Source of the DNA: Actinoallomurus spadix
GTDB lineage: Bacteria; Actinomycetota; Actinomycetes; Streptosporangiales; Streptosporangiaceae
Assembly: GCF_024055725.1 (NCBI RefSeq)
Contig: NZ_JAMXMX010000040.1
Span: forward strand, 1-41,789
Reading direction: 5' to 3'
Length of the DNA: 41,789 nucleotides
Position 1 is the first letter of the stretch. Every line of letters begins with the position of its first letter. The notes below the pieces were generated by a model. It was not told where the DNA came from. It ran no database searches and saw only the letters and a list, made by a program, of their open reading frames with translations. A program made the translations under genes and the position numbers. This document shows positions 33,419 to 41,048 of this stretch, in pieces.

Positions 33419-34069
33419 GTGGCAACAGCAACCGCGACAGAAACGGCACCCCGGTCCCACGCCAACCGGCCCAACCTCGTAAGCGTGGGCACGATCGTGT
33501 GGCTGTCGTCTGAGCTCATGTTCTTCGCGGCGCTGTTCGCGATGTACTTCACCATCCGGTCGGTGACCAAGGGGGACGGCGGCGCGTGGCCCGAAGCCCA
33601 CTTGGACATTCCGTACGCCTCGGCCAACACCTTCATCCTGCTGATGTCCAGTGTGACGTGCCAGATGGGCGTGTTCGCCGCGGAACGGGGGCAGGTCGGG
33701 CGCCTGGGGTCGCTGTTCAACCTCAAGCGCTGGGGTCTGCGCGAGTGGTACGTCCTGTCCTTCCTCATGGGCGCGGTCTTCGTGGCCGGCCAGCTGAATG
33801 AGTACCGCAACCTCATTCACGAGGGCACGACGATCTCCAGCAGCGCGTACGGCTCGGTCTTCTACCTGACCACGGGCTTCCACGGCCTGCACGTGACCGG
33901 TGGACTGATCGCGTTCATCTTCATGCTGGGACGCACGTACGCCGCGAAGCGCTGGACACATGAGCAGGCGACGAGCGCCATCGTCGTGTCCTACTACTGG
34001 CACTTTGTCGATGCGGTCTGGGTGGGGCTGTTCTTCACCATCTACGGGATCGACAAGATCTTCACCTGA
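33419..34069 (+). CDS. ctaE: Cytochrome c oxidase subunit III
   Basis: The 216-residue subunit has five hydrophobic segments and typical blocks: [24 protein letters not shown], the [15 protein letters not shown] motif and the ending [20 protein letters not shown]. Start choice is open: GTG 33419 matches homologue N-termini and has AATAAT 7 nt upstream; ATG 33410 and GTG 33380 (after AGGGGGG) are also in frame. It heads the ctaE-qcrC-qcrA-qcrB group. Confidence 0.95.
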   Translation: MATATATETAPRSHANRPNLVSVGTIVWLSSELMFFAALFAMYFTIRSVTKGDGGAWPEAHLDIPYASANTFILLMSSVTCQMGVFAAERGQVGRLGSLFNLKRWGLREWYVLSFLMGAVFVAGQLNEYRNLIHEGTTISSSAYGSVFYLTTGFHGLHVTGGLIAFIFMLGRTYAAKRWTHEQATSAIVVSYYWHFVDAVWVGLFFTIYGIDKIFT

Positions 34070-34091
34070 CCCAGAACGAGGGATCTCTTCC

Positions 34092-34904
34092 GTGAAATGG
34101 ATCACCGCATGGCGACGGCGCCCGTGGGCGGGCTACGCCGTTGTGCTGGCCGCGCTCGCGATCATCGGCGTCGCCTACGCCGGTGTTTCGCCGCGCACTG
34201 ACCGAGCACAGGCGGCCGCCGCGGCGGCGTCGGACCAGGACGTGGCCAAGGGCAAGCAGCTGTTCAACCAGGCCTGCTCGAGCTGCCACGGAGCCAACGC
34301 CGAGGGTACGAAGAACGCCCCCAGCCTGATCGGCGTCGGCGCGGCCTCGGTCGACTTCCAGGTCAGCACCGGGCGGATGCCCGCGATGAACCTCGGCGCG
34401 CAGATTCCGCGCAAGAAGCCGGTCTTCAACGAGGAGCAGACGCGCCAGATCGCCGCGTACATCGCCTCTCTCGGCGGTGGCCCCGCGATCCCGTCGAAGG
34501 ACCAGGTCGACCCGGCGAGCGGCGACGCGGCCATGGGTGGCAAGCTCTTCCGCGCCAACTGCGCGCAGTGCCACAACTTCGCCGGTTCCGGCGGGGCGCT
34601 GACCGGAGGCAAGTACGCCCCGCCGCTGGACAAGGCGACGCCCGAGCAGATCTACGAGGCCATGCTCACCGGTCCGCAGGCCATGCCGGTCTTCAACGAC
34701 ACCACGCTGACGCCGGCGCAGAAGCGGGCGATCATCGCGTACGTCACCCAGACCCGCAGCGAGCCGAACCCCGGCGGTAACGGCCTCGGGCGCGTCGGCC
34801 CGGTGGCCGAGGGCCTGGCCGGCTGGCTGGTCGGACTTGGACTGATCGTCATCGCGGCGATGTGGATCACCGCCCGGAAGCCCAAGAAGAAGCACAATGT
34901 CTGA
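34092..34904 (+). CDS. qcrC: Diheme cytochrome c subunit of the bc1 complex
   Basis: The 270-residue protein has an N-terminal membrane anchor, two c-type heme sites (CSSCH and CAQCH) each with a later axial methionine candidate (GRMPAMN and QAMPVF), and a C-terminal transmembrane helix with a basic end. The diheme form replaces a mobile cytochrome c and links bc1 directly to the aa3 oxidase in actinobacterial supercomplexes. The GTG at 34092 follows GAGGGAT. It overlaps qcrA by eight bases. Confidence 0.97.
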   Translation: MKWITAWRRRPWAGYAVVLAALAIIGVAYAGVSPRTDRAQAAAAAASDQDVAKGKQLFNQACSSCHGANAEGTKNAPSLIGVGAASVDFQVSTGRMPAMNLGAQIPRKKPVFNEEQTRQIAAYIASLGGGPAIPSKDQVDPASGDAAMGGKLFRANCAQCHNFAGSGGALTGGKYAPPLDKATPEQIYEAMLTGPQAMPVFNDTTLTPAQKRAIIAYVTQTRSEPNPGGNGLGRVGPVAEGLAGWLVGLGLIVIAAMWITARKPKKKHNV

Positions 34905-35964
34905 GACCAACGAGACCCACGAAGCCTCCTCGGAAGAAGAGGAGCGGGCGCCTAAGCGCGTCATCGGTACTCCACCGCAGGTGCAGAGCCATGACCTGCT
35001 GCCGTCCGAGGGCGACGGTGGGGAGGGCTCCGGGTACAAGCTCGACCCGGTGAAGGCGCGCAAGGCCGAGCGTGCGGCGGCGTTCTTCTTCTTCCTGACC
35101 TTCGTCGCGGGCATCGCGTTCATCGTCTTCTACGCCGTGTGGCCCGGCCACGTCGGCAACGACGACATCGTCCGCGCGATGCACTCGAACTACGCCCTGG
35201 GCACCTCGCTCACGGTGATCTTCCTCGGTATGGCCGTCGGCATGACGATCTGGGTCCGTCACCTGATGACGACCAAGGAGATCATCCAGGAGCGGCACGA
35301 GCTGGCGTCCCCGGCCGAGGACCGGCAGGTCTTCAACGAGTACTTCCTGCAGGGCGCCGAGGAGAGCGGCATCACGAAGCGGCCGCTGCTGCGCCGCTCG
35401 CTGCTGCTGGCGTCCGCGCCGCTGGGCCTGCTCCCGATCCTGCTGCTGCGCGACCTGGGCCCGCTGCCGAAGACGAAGCTGCGCCACACGTCGTGGAAGA
35501 AGGGCACCCGGCTCGTCGTCGACGGCACCGGCCAGCCGCTGAAGCCGTCGGACTTCAACTCCCCGGGCGGCATCATCACGGTGATCCCGGAGGGCGCCGA
35601 GGACAACCTCGACGAGCTGGCCAAGGCCACGGTGCTGCTGATCAACGTTCCGGAGGACCAGCTCAAGGTCAAGAAGGGCCGGGAGAACTGGAACGTCGGC
35701 GGCATCATCGCCTACTCGAAGATCTGCACGCACGTCGGCTGCCCGGCGGCGCTGTACGAGCAGACGACGCACCACATCCTGTGCCCGTGCCACCAGTCGA
35801 CCTTCGACGCGCTCGACGGCGCCAAGGTCATCTTCGGCCCGGCCGCCCGGCCGCTGCCGCAGCTGCCGCTCGGCGTCGACTCCGAGGGCTACCTCATCGC
35901 GATGAGCGACTTCCACGAGCCGGTCGGACCCAGCTTCTGGGAGCGTGGGAGGCCCAAAGCATGA
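34897..35964 (+). CDS. qcrA: Rieske iron-sulfur subunit of the bc1 complex
   Basis: The 355-residue protein has an acidic N-terminal extension, three transmembrane helices (about 64-85, 103-125, 170-190) as in actinobacterial QcrA, and a C-terminal Rieske domain with the cluster ligands in CTHVGC and CPCHQST. It moves electrons from quinol to the QcrC hemes. The [2Fe-2S] cluster makes it a possible client of ErpA. Confidence 0.97.
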   Translation: MSETNETHEASSEEEERAPKRVIGTPPQVQSHDLLPSEGDGGEGSGYKLDPVKARKAERAAAFFFFLTFVAGIAFIVFYAVWPGHVGNDDIVRAMHSNYALGTSLTVIFLGMAVGMTIWVRHLMTTKEIIQERHELASPAEDRQVFNEYFLQGAEESGITKRPLLRRSLLLASAPLGLLPILLLRDLGPLPKTKLRHTSWKKGTRLVVDGTGQPLKPSDFNSPGGIITVIPEGAEDNLDELAKATVLLINVPEDQLKVKKGRENWNVGGIIAYSKICTHVGCPAALYEQTTHHILCPCHQSTFDALDGAKVIFGPAARPLPQLPLGVDSEGYLIAMSDFHEPVGPSFWERGRPKA

Positions 35965-36013
35965 CAACTCTCATCGGCGACCGGTTCGATGAGCGAGGAT
36001 CGGTGAGCGACCA

Positions 36014-37690
36014 ATGACGACGCAAGCACCCCCGAAGGCCGTCGACGGCGCGATCGGCTTCCTCGACGAGCGCTTCGGGACCGCGGGTTTCCTCCGCGGC
36101 AAGATGAAGAAGGTCTTCCCCGACCACTGGTCGTTCATGCTGGGGGAGATCGCGCTCTACTCGTTCATCATCCTGCTCGCGACCGGGACCTTCCTGACGC
36201 TGTGGTTCAAGCCCAGCATGTCCGAGGTCGTGTACAACGGGCACTACACCAAGCTCTACGGCGTGCACATGAGCGAGGCGTACAACTCGACGCTTCGCAT
36301 CAGCTTCGACGTGCGCGGCGGCCTGCTCATGCGGCAGATCCACCACTGGGCGGCGGTCCTGTTCGTGGCCTCCCTCACGGTGCACATGCTGCGCGTCTTC
36401 TTCACCGGCGCGTACCGCAAGCCGCGCGAGGTCAACTGGCTGATCGGCCTGGGCCTGTTCACGCTGGCGCTGCTGGAGGGCCTGTTCGGCTACTCGCTGC
36501 CGGACGACCTGCTCTCCGGCACGGGTCTGCGGATCACCCAGGGCGTCATGCAGTCGATCCCGCTGGTCGGGACGTACCTGTTCTACTTCGCCTTCGGCGG
36601 GGACTTCCCGGGTCACGACTTCATCCCGCGCCTGTACACGGTGCACGTCCTGCTGATCCCCGGCATCCTGCTGGCGCTGGTCGGCGCGCACTTCATGATC
36701 CTGTGGCACCAGGGGCACACTCAGTTCCCGGGTAAGAACCGCGCGGAGAAGAACGTCATCGGCAAGCCGTTCTACCCGGTGTTCATGATCAAGGCTGGTG
36801 CCTTCTTCATGTTCACGTTCGCGGTCATCGCGCTGCTCGGGACGTTCGCCCAGATCAACCCGATCTGGCTGTTCGGCCCGTACACGCCCGACGCGATCAC
36901 GGCGGGTTCGCAGCCCGACTACTACATGGGCTTCCTCGAGGGCGCGCTGCGCATCATGCCCAACTGGGAGACCAACCTGTGGGGTCACACGGTCTCGTGG
37001 AACGTCCTCGTTCCCGCGCTCGTGCCGCTGGGGCTCATCATGACCGGCGCTGCCCTGTGGCCGTTCATCGAGCAGTGGGCCACCGGTGACAAGCGGATCC
37101 ACCACATCGCCGACCGTCCGCGGAACGCCCCGTTCCGTACGGCCGTCGGCATGACCGCCGTCACGTTCTACGGCCTGCTGTGGCTGGCCGGCGGTAACGA
37201 CGTCATCGCGGACAAGTTCCACGTGTCCCTGTACGCGACGACGTGGTTCTTCCGGGTCGCGGTCTTCGTCGGTCCCGCGATCGCGTACTTCGTCACGAAG
37301 CGGATCTGCCTCGGCCTGCAGAACAAGGACGCCGACATCCTCCACCACGGTGTGGAGTCCGGCGTCATCATGCGGCTGCCGAGCGGCGAGTTCATCGAGG
37401 TGCACGAGCCGGCGAGGGACGAGGACAAGGCGGTCCTCACCGGCAAGGTTCCGCTGCCGGAGCTGGCGATCGAGGACGAGGACGAGAACGGCATCCCGTC
37501 GCCGTCCGCGCGCGGCCCGCTGGGCAAACTGCGCAAGAACCTCAACCAGGCCTTCACCGCCGACGACGTCCCGGTGAACGGCCACGACGAGGGGCACGAC
37601 GACACCGGCCCGCACGCGGAGGAGGACCTCCAGCCGGGCGGCGTCGAGCCCGGTGGCACCGGCGGCAGCAGGGCGATCAGCCACCACTGA
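36014..37690 (+). CDS. qcrB: Cytochrome b subunit of the bc1 complex
   Basis: The 558-residue protein has the cytochrome b core with heme-ligand histidines in RQIHHWAAVLFVASLTVHMLR-type helices and later VHVLLIPG and GAHFMILWHQGH, the quinol-oxidation segment as PDYYMGFLEG, and a long acidic C-terminal tail (about 440-558) typical of actinobacteria. It oxidises menaquinol and is the target of Q203-type inhibitors in mycobacteria. The ATG at 36014 lies 49 bases after qcrA. Confidence 0.97.
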   Translation: MTTQAPPKAVDGAIGFLDERFGTAGFLRGKMKKVFPDHWSFMLGEIALYSFIILLATGTFLTLWFKPSMSEVVYNGHYTKLYGVHMSEAYNSTLRISFDVRGGLLMRQIHHWAAVLFVASLTVHMLRVFFTGAYRKPREVNWLIGLGLFTLALLEGLFGYSLPDDLLSGTGLRITQGVMQSIPLVGTYLFYFAFGGDFPGHDFIPRLYTVHVLLIPGILLALVGAHFMILWHQGHTQFPGKNRAEKNVIGKPFYPVFMIKAGAFFMFTFAVIALLGTFAQINPIWLFGPYTPDAITAGSQPDYYMGFLEGALRIMPNWETNLWGHTVSWNVLVPALVPLGLIMTGAALWPFIEQWATGDKRIHHIADRPRNAPFRTAVGMTAVTFYGLLWLAGGNDVIADKFHVSLYATTWFFRVAVFVGPAIAYFVTKRICLGLQNKDADILHHGVESGVIMRLPSGEFIEVHEPARDEDKAVLTGKVPLPELAIEDEDENGIPSPSARGPLGKLRKNLNQAFTADDVPVNGHDEGHDDTGPHAEEDLQPGGVEPGGTGGSRAISHH

Positions 37691-37710
37691 CGCCTCCGCC
37701 CGACGCGAGT

Positions 37711-37744
37711 ACGGCCCGCCACCCGATTCCGGGTGGCGGGCCGT
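37711..37744 (+). terminator. Hairpin terminator after qcrB
   Basis: Fifteen-base perfect arms (37711-37725 and 37730-37744) around ATTC, extended by an outer ACGCG/CGCGT pairing with a three-base bulge. Confidence 0.8.
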
Positions 37745-37780
37745 CGCGTGTTCCGGGGCGTGCCCGAGGTGCCGCCAGTG

Positions 37781-37830
37781 CCTGTCTCGAAGTCCCCGTC
37801 CGTGGGACGGCGGGGCTTGGGGACAGGCCC
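37781..37830. repeat. Hairpin of two inverted copies of a short repeated element
   Basis: The right half (37805-37830, GGACGGCGGGG...ACAGGCCC) matches 38240-38265 at 23 of 26 positions. The left half (37781-37801, CCTGTCTCGAAGTCCCCG...) is a partial inverted copy, so the two fold on each other (CCTGTC/GACAGG outside, CCGTCC/GGACGG inside). It begins right after the AsnC-type stop codon and probably terminates that gene. Confidence 0.65.
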
Positions 37831-38118
37831 TCAGTCGGCGTCCGGCAGGCCGAGGGCGAACGCGGCCTCCAGGTCGTGCTGGGAGTACGTGCGGAAGGCG
37901 ATGTGGGTCTCGGTGTGCGTCACGCCGGGGACCTTGTTCAGGCCGCCGGGGATGACGTCCGCGATCTGCTCGTACTGGCGCACGCGCACCAGCGCGACCA
38001 GGTCGAACTCCCCGGTCACGGAGTAGACCTCGCTGACACCGTCCAGGCCGGCGATGATCTCGGCGACCTCCGGGATGCGCGAGACGTCGGCCTTGATGAG
38101 CACGATGGCGGTGATCAC
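37831..38118 (-). CDS. Stand-alone Lrp/AsnC ligand-binding (RAM) domain protein
   Basis: The 95-residue protein is an AsnC-type effector domain without a helix-turn-helix: MITAIVLIKADVSRIPEVAE, LDGVSEVYSVTGEFDLVALVRV and a C-terminal HIAFRTYSQHDLEAAFALG. Such proteins form oligomers and bind amino acids in other systems; the ligand here is unknown. AGGAGG precedes the GTG at 38118. It converges with qcrB. Confidence 0.9.
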   Translation of the reverse strand: MITAIVLIKADVSRIPEVAEIIAGLDGVSEVYSVTGEFDLVALVRVRQYEQIADVIPGGLNKVPGVTHTETHIAFRTYSQHDLEAAFALGLPDAD

Positions 38119-38172
38119 GGGAATGCCTCCTGCGGTGGGTTGCGCGATGACGGGTCGCCCGCCGCAAGACTA

Positions 38173-38206
38173 GTGGAGCGGCTGTGCCGAATCGCGCCCG
38201 CTCCAC
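38173..38206 (-). terminator. Hairpin downstream of the rhomboid gene
   Basis: GTGGAGCGG (38173-38181) pairs with CCGCTCCAC (38198-38206), loop 16 bases. It lies between the AsnC-type start and the rhomboid stop. Confidence 0.55.
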
Positions 38207-38239
38207 GAGCGCGGCAGCGGGCGCCCAACGCGCGCCCTA

Positions 38240-38265
38240 GGACAGCGGGGCTTTGAGACAGGCCC
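38240..38265. repeat. Second copy of the 26-base element at a gene end
   Basis: 23 of 26 bases match 37805-37830. Read on the minus strand it begins within the rhomboid TAG stop, just as the other copy begins right after the AsnC-type TGA. Confidence 0.7.
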
Positions 38266-39014
38266 TAGTTCCAGGAGAGGGCGGCCGACTTGCGGGCGAC
38301 GGTGCCCCGCCGGACGAGCAAGCCGACGATCATCCCGGCGACGAAGCCGTAGATGTGCGCGACGTACGCGGTCTGGCTCTGCTGGTCGCCGAGGCTGAGC
38401 CACTGGAAGACGAAGAACTGCGCGAGCAGCGTCCAGGAGGGCAGCCGGAACGGGAAGATCGACAGGATCAGCGCGATCGTCCGTGACCGCGGGTAGAGGA
38501 TCAGGTGGGAGCCCAGCACCCCCGCGATCGCGCCCGACGCGCCGACCAGCGGGGTGTCCGAGCCGGGATAGGTGACGGCGAAGCCGTACGCCGCGATGAG
38601 GCCGGCCGCGAGGTAGAAGAGCAGGAACCGGAGCCGTCCGAGGCGGTCCTCGGTCGCCGCGCCGAAGATGAAGAGGTACACCATGTTGCCGAGGATGTGG
38701 GCGACCCCGCCGTGCAGGAACATCGACGACAGCGCGGACAGCCACGGCCGTTTGTGGAACGGCTCGGGCCGGCAGGCGCGGTCGACCTCCTCCGGCACCG
38801 GGATCTGCCGGTCGGAGACCAGCTCCTTCGGGATGGCGCCGTACTTCAGCATGAAGGTCACCTGCTCGCACCGGCGCTGCTCGACCCCTTCGTCCTGGTG
38901 GCCGATCGAGGCGATCGGGGAGAGCAGGAACACGACCACGTTGGCGGCGATGAGGAGGTAGGTGACCAGGGGCGCGCGCCGTGTCGGCTGGTTGTCGTAC
39001 AGCGGCAGCGCCAC
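38265..39014 (-). CDS. Rhomboid family intramembrane serine protease
   Basis: The 249-residue protein has about six transmembrane helices and the rhomboid catalytic dyad: Ser in GASGAIAG (about residue 157) and His in VAHIYGFVAGM (about 220), with the conserved HGGVAHILGNM helix before them. A hydrophilic insert (about 40-88) with two cysteines lies between helices 1 and 2. The GTG at 39014 follows AGGAG. Substrates are unknown. It follows the exonuclease gene by eight bases on the same strand. Confidence 0.93.
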   Translation of the reverse strand: MALPLYDNQPTRRAPLVTYLLIAANVVVFLLSPIASIGHQDEGVEQRRCEQVTFMLKYGAIPKELVSDRQIPVPEEVDRACRPEPFHKRPWLSALSSMFLHGGVAHILGNMVYLFIFGAATEDRLGRLRFLLFYLAAGLIAAYGFAVTYPGSDTPLVGASGAIAGVLGSHLILYPRSRTIALILSIFPFRLPSWTLLAQFFVFQWLSLGDQQSQTAYVAHIYGFVAGMIVGLLVRRGTVARKSAALSWN

Positions 39015-39022
39015 ACCTGCTC

Positions 39023-40804
39023 CTATCGCATCGGCCGACCGGCGCGGTCAACCTTACGGGAATCGGGGCGCGCGACGGCGCTCTCGATCCAGGCGCGCAC
39101 GCTCTCGGCGCCGTGCGGCGGGCAGGTCCAGGTGCCGTCCACCTCGACCAGGCGGACACCGGGGGACTCGAGCCAGCGCAGCACGCACTCCATCTCCTCG
39201 GCGGAGGCCCGGGGCGTGGCGCCGATCCCGGGGCGCACGGTCTCGGCGGTGGCCACGAGCGCCTCGACGTACGGGACGGGGTGGGCGTGCGGCGGGACGG
39301 TACCGGCGGCGGCGAGGCGCCCGTGGCGCACGACGTGCAGCTCCCAGCCGCCGTCGAACGCCGGCTTGGCCGCGACGAGCTGGGCGAGCCGGGCCAGGGC
39401 GGACAAGCGCTGGCAGCGCGCCGCGCCGCGCACGAAGGCGGCCAGCCGGTCGCGCTGCACCGCGGCCTCCTCGTAGCGCAGCTCGTCCGCGAGGCGGTCG
39501 ATGCGGGCCCGCGCGGCGGCGACGACCGGGCGGACGTCGCCCTCCAGGATCCGCCGGGCCAGGGCGGCGTGGCGGGAGTAGTCCTCCGGCGCCTGCCGGC
39601 CCTCGCAGGGCGCGCCGCAACGGCCCAGCTCGGCGAGCGCGCAGGTGGCGGCGCGGCGGGTCTCGATGAGCCGCAGGGTGAGCCGCTGCGTGCACTGGCG
39701 CAGGGGGACGGCGTCGTGCACGGCGGCGCGGGCATCCTCGGCCGTGCGGGTGCTGCCGAACGGGCCGAGGTAGGTGGCGCCGTCCTCACGGACCTCCCGG
39801 ACGATCGACAGCCGGGGGAAGGGCTCGGCGGTGAGCTTCAGCCAGACCGCCCGCTCCGGGTGGCGCGAGCGGCGGTTGTAGCGCGGCTTGTGCGCGGCGA
39901 TGAGCCGCAGCTCGCGGACCTCCGCCTCGAGCGGGCTCGCGCACACGATGGTGCGGACCCGCTCGGCGATGCCGATCATCTCCCGGACGTGCCGCCGGGT
40001 CTCCGACGCGGTGAAGTAGGAGGTGACGCGGCTGCGCAACCGCCCGCTCTTGCCGACGTACAGCACCTCGCCGCGCGCGTCCTCGAAGAGGTAGACGCCC
40101 GGCGCGGTGGGCACCCCGTCGGCCAGGTGACGCTTGCGGCGCTGCTCCGGTGTCGGCGCGCGCTGGAAGCCGGTGAGCTCCTCCAGGGTCTCCACGCCGA
40201 ACGACCCCGCGCGCTCCAAGAGGCCGTGCAGGACGTCGACGGTCGCGCGGGCGTCGGCGAGCGCGCGGTGGCACGGCTCGACGCGGGCGCGGAAGAAGCG
40301 GGCGAGGGTGGCGAGCTTGCAGTTGGGGACCTCGTCGCGGGTGAGGACGCGCCGCGCGAGGTCCGCGGTGTCCACGACCGCCGGCGCGGGCCAGGGACGT
40401 TCCTGGGCGGCGCAGGCGGCCTTCAGGAAGCCCACGTCGAACGGCGCGTTGTGCGCGACGAGGACCGCGCCTCTGGCGAACTCCAGGAACGCCGGGAGGA
40501 CCTCGCCGATGCGGGGGGCCGCGACGACCATCTGCTGCGTGATGCCGGTGATCACGGAGATGAACGGGGGGATCGGCATCCCGGGGTCGACGAGGGTGCC
40601 GAACTCGCCCACGATCTCGCCGCCGCGCACCTTGACGGCGCCGATCTCGGTGATGGCGTCCTCTTTGGCCGATCCCCCGGTGGTCTCGAGGTCGACGACG
40701 ACGAAGGTGACGCCGGCCAGCGGAGTGCCGAGGTCATCGAGGGTGCCCTGGACCGCAGGGCCGTGGGAGGCCATGGGCGGAACCGTACGTGGGCGGACCG
40801 ACAT
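39023..40804 (-). CDS. DEDDh exonuclease fused to UvrC-like GIY-YIG nuclease
   Basis: The 593-residue protein joins two nuclease modules. Residues about 33-190 form a DnaQ/PolC-epsilon exonuclease: VVDLETTG (ExoI), AHNAPFDVGFL (ExoII), CHRALADARAT (ExoIII, DEDDh histidine). From about 215 follows a GIY-YIG domain (PGVYLFEDARGEVLYVGKSGRLRSR) with downstream UvrC-type sequence, including the cysteine-containing CALAELGRCGAPCEG and a UVR-like QRDRLAAF segment; the RNase H-like end is incomplete compared with UvrC. The orthologue Rv2191 has the same fusion. A role in DNA repair is inferred. ATG 40774 is an alternative start. Confidence 0.9.
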   Translation of the reverse strand: MSVRPRTVPPMASHGPAVQGTLDDLGTPLAGVTFVVVDLETTGGSAKEDAITEIGAVKVRGGEIVGEFGTLVDPGMPIPPFISVITGITQQMVVAAPRIGEVLPAFLEFARGAVLVAHNAPFDVGFLKAACAAQERPWPAPAVVDTADLARRVLTRDEVPNCKLATLARFFRARVEPCHRALADARATVDVLHGLLERAGSFGVETLEELTGFQRAPTPEQRRKRHLADGVPTAPGVYLFEDARGEVLYVGKSGRLRSRVTSYFTASETRRHVREMIGIAERVRTIVCASPLEAEVRELRLIAAHKPRYNRRSRHPERAVWLKLTAEPFPRLSIVREVREDGATYLGPFGSTRTAEDARAAVHDAVPLRQCTQRLTLRLIETRRAATCALAELGRCGAPCEGRQAPEDYSRHAALARRILEGDVRPVVAAARARIDRLADELRYEEAAVQRDRLAAFVRGAARCQRLSALARLAQLVAAKPAFDGGWELHVVRHGRLAAAGTVPPHAHPVPYVEALVATAETVRPGIGATPRASAEEMECVLRWLESPGVRLVEVDGTWTCPPHGAESVRAWIESAVARPDSRKVDRAGRPMR

Positions 40805-40970
40805 TCGTTCCGGCGGCCCGGCGTGAGGCCGCCTCGCGGTGACCAGTATCGGTCCTGCGGCCGGGCGCGGGGCCAGGGCGGTGACCGGGGCATCGGTTCC
40901 GGGGCGCGGAGGCGCGGATACCTTGCGGTATTCGTCGGGGGGATTGCGGACCGTAGGTGGCCGGTGCGTC

Positions 40971-40976
40971 TACGCT
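40971..40976 (+). promoter_or_regulatory. Candidate -10 box for the NYN-type gene
   Basis: TACGCT, with TTGCGG 21 bases before it. A start near 40983 gives a leader of about 65 bases. The rest of the 244-base gap (40805-41048) shows nothing recognisable. Confidence 0.35.
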
Positions 40977-41048
40977 GGGCAGCGACGGCGACACGGAGCC
41001 CGGCGCACGCGTCCCGGCGCACCGCCCCGCGACCATGAGGAGCAGACC

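Noticed and set aside
35894-38206. A 770-codon minus-strand open frame
   Set aside because: Antisense to qcrB and out of frame over the AsnC-type gene; composition is typical of a shadow frame.
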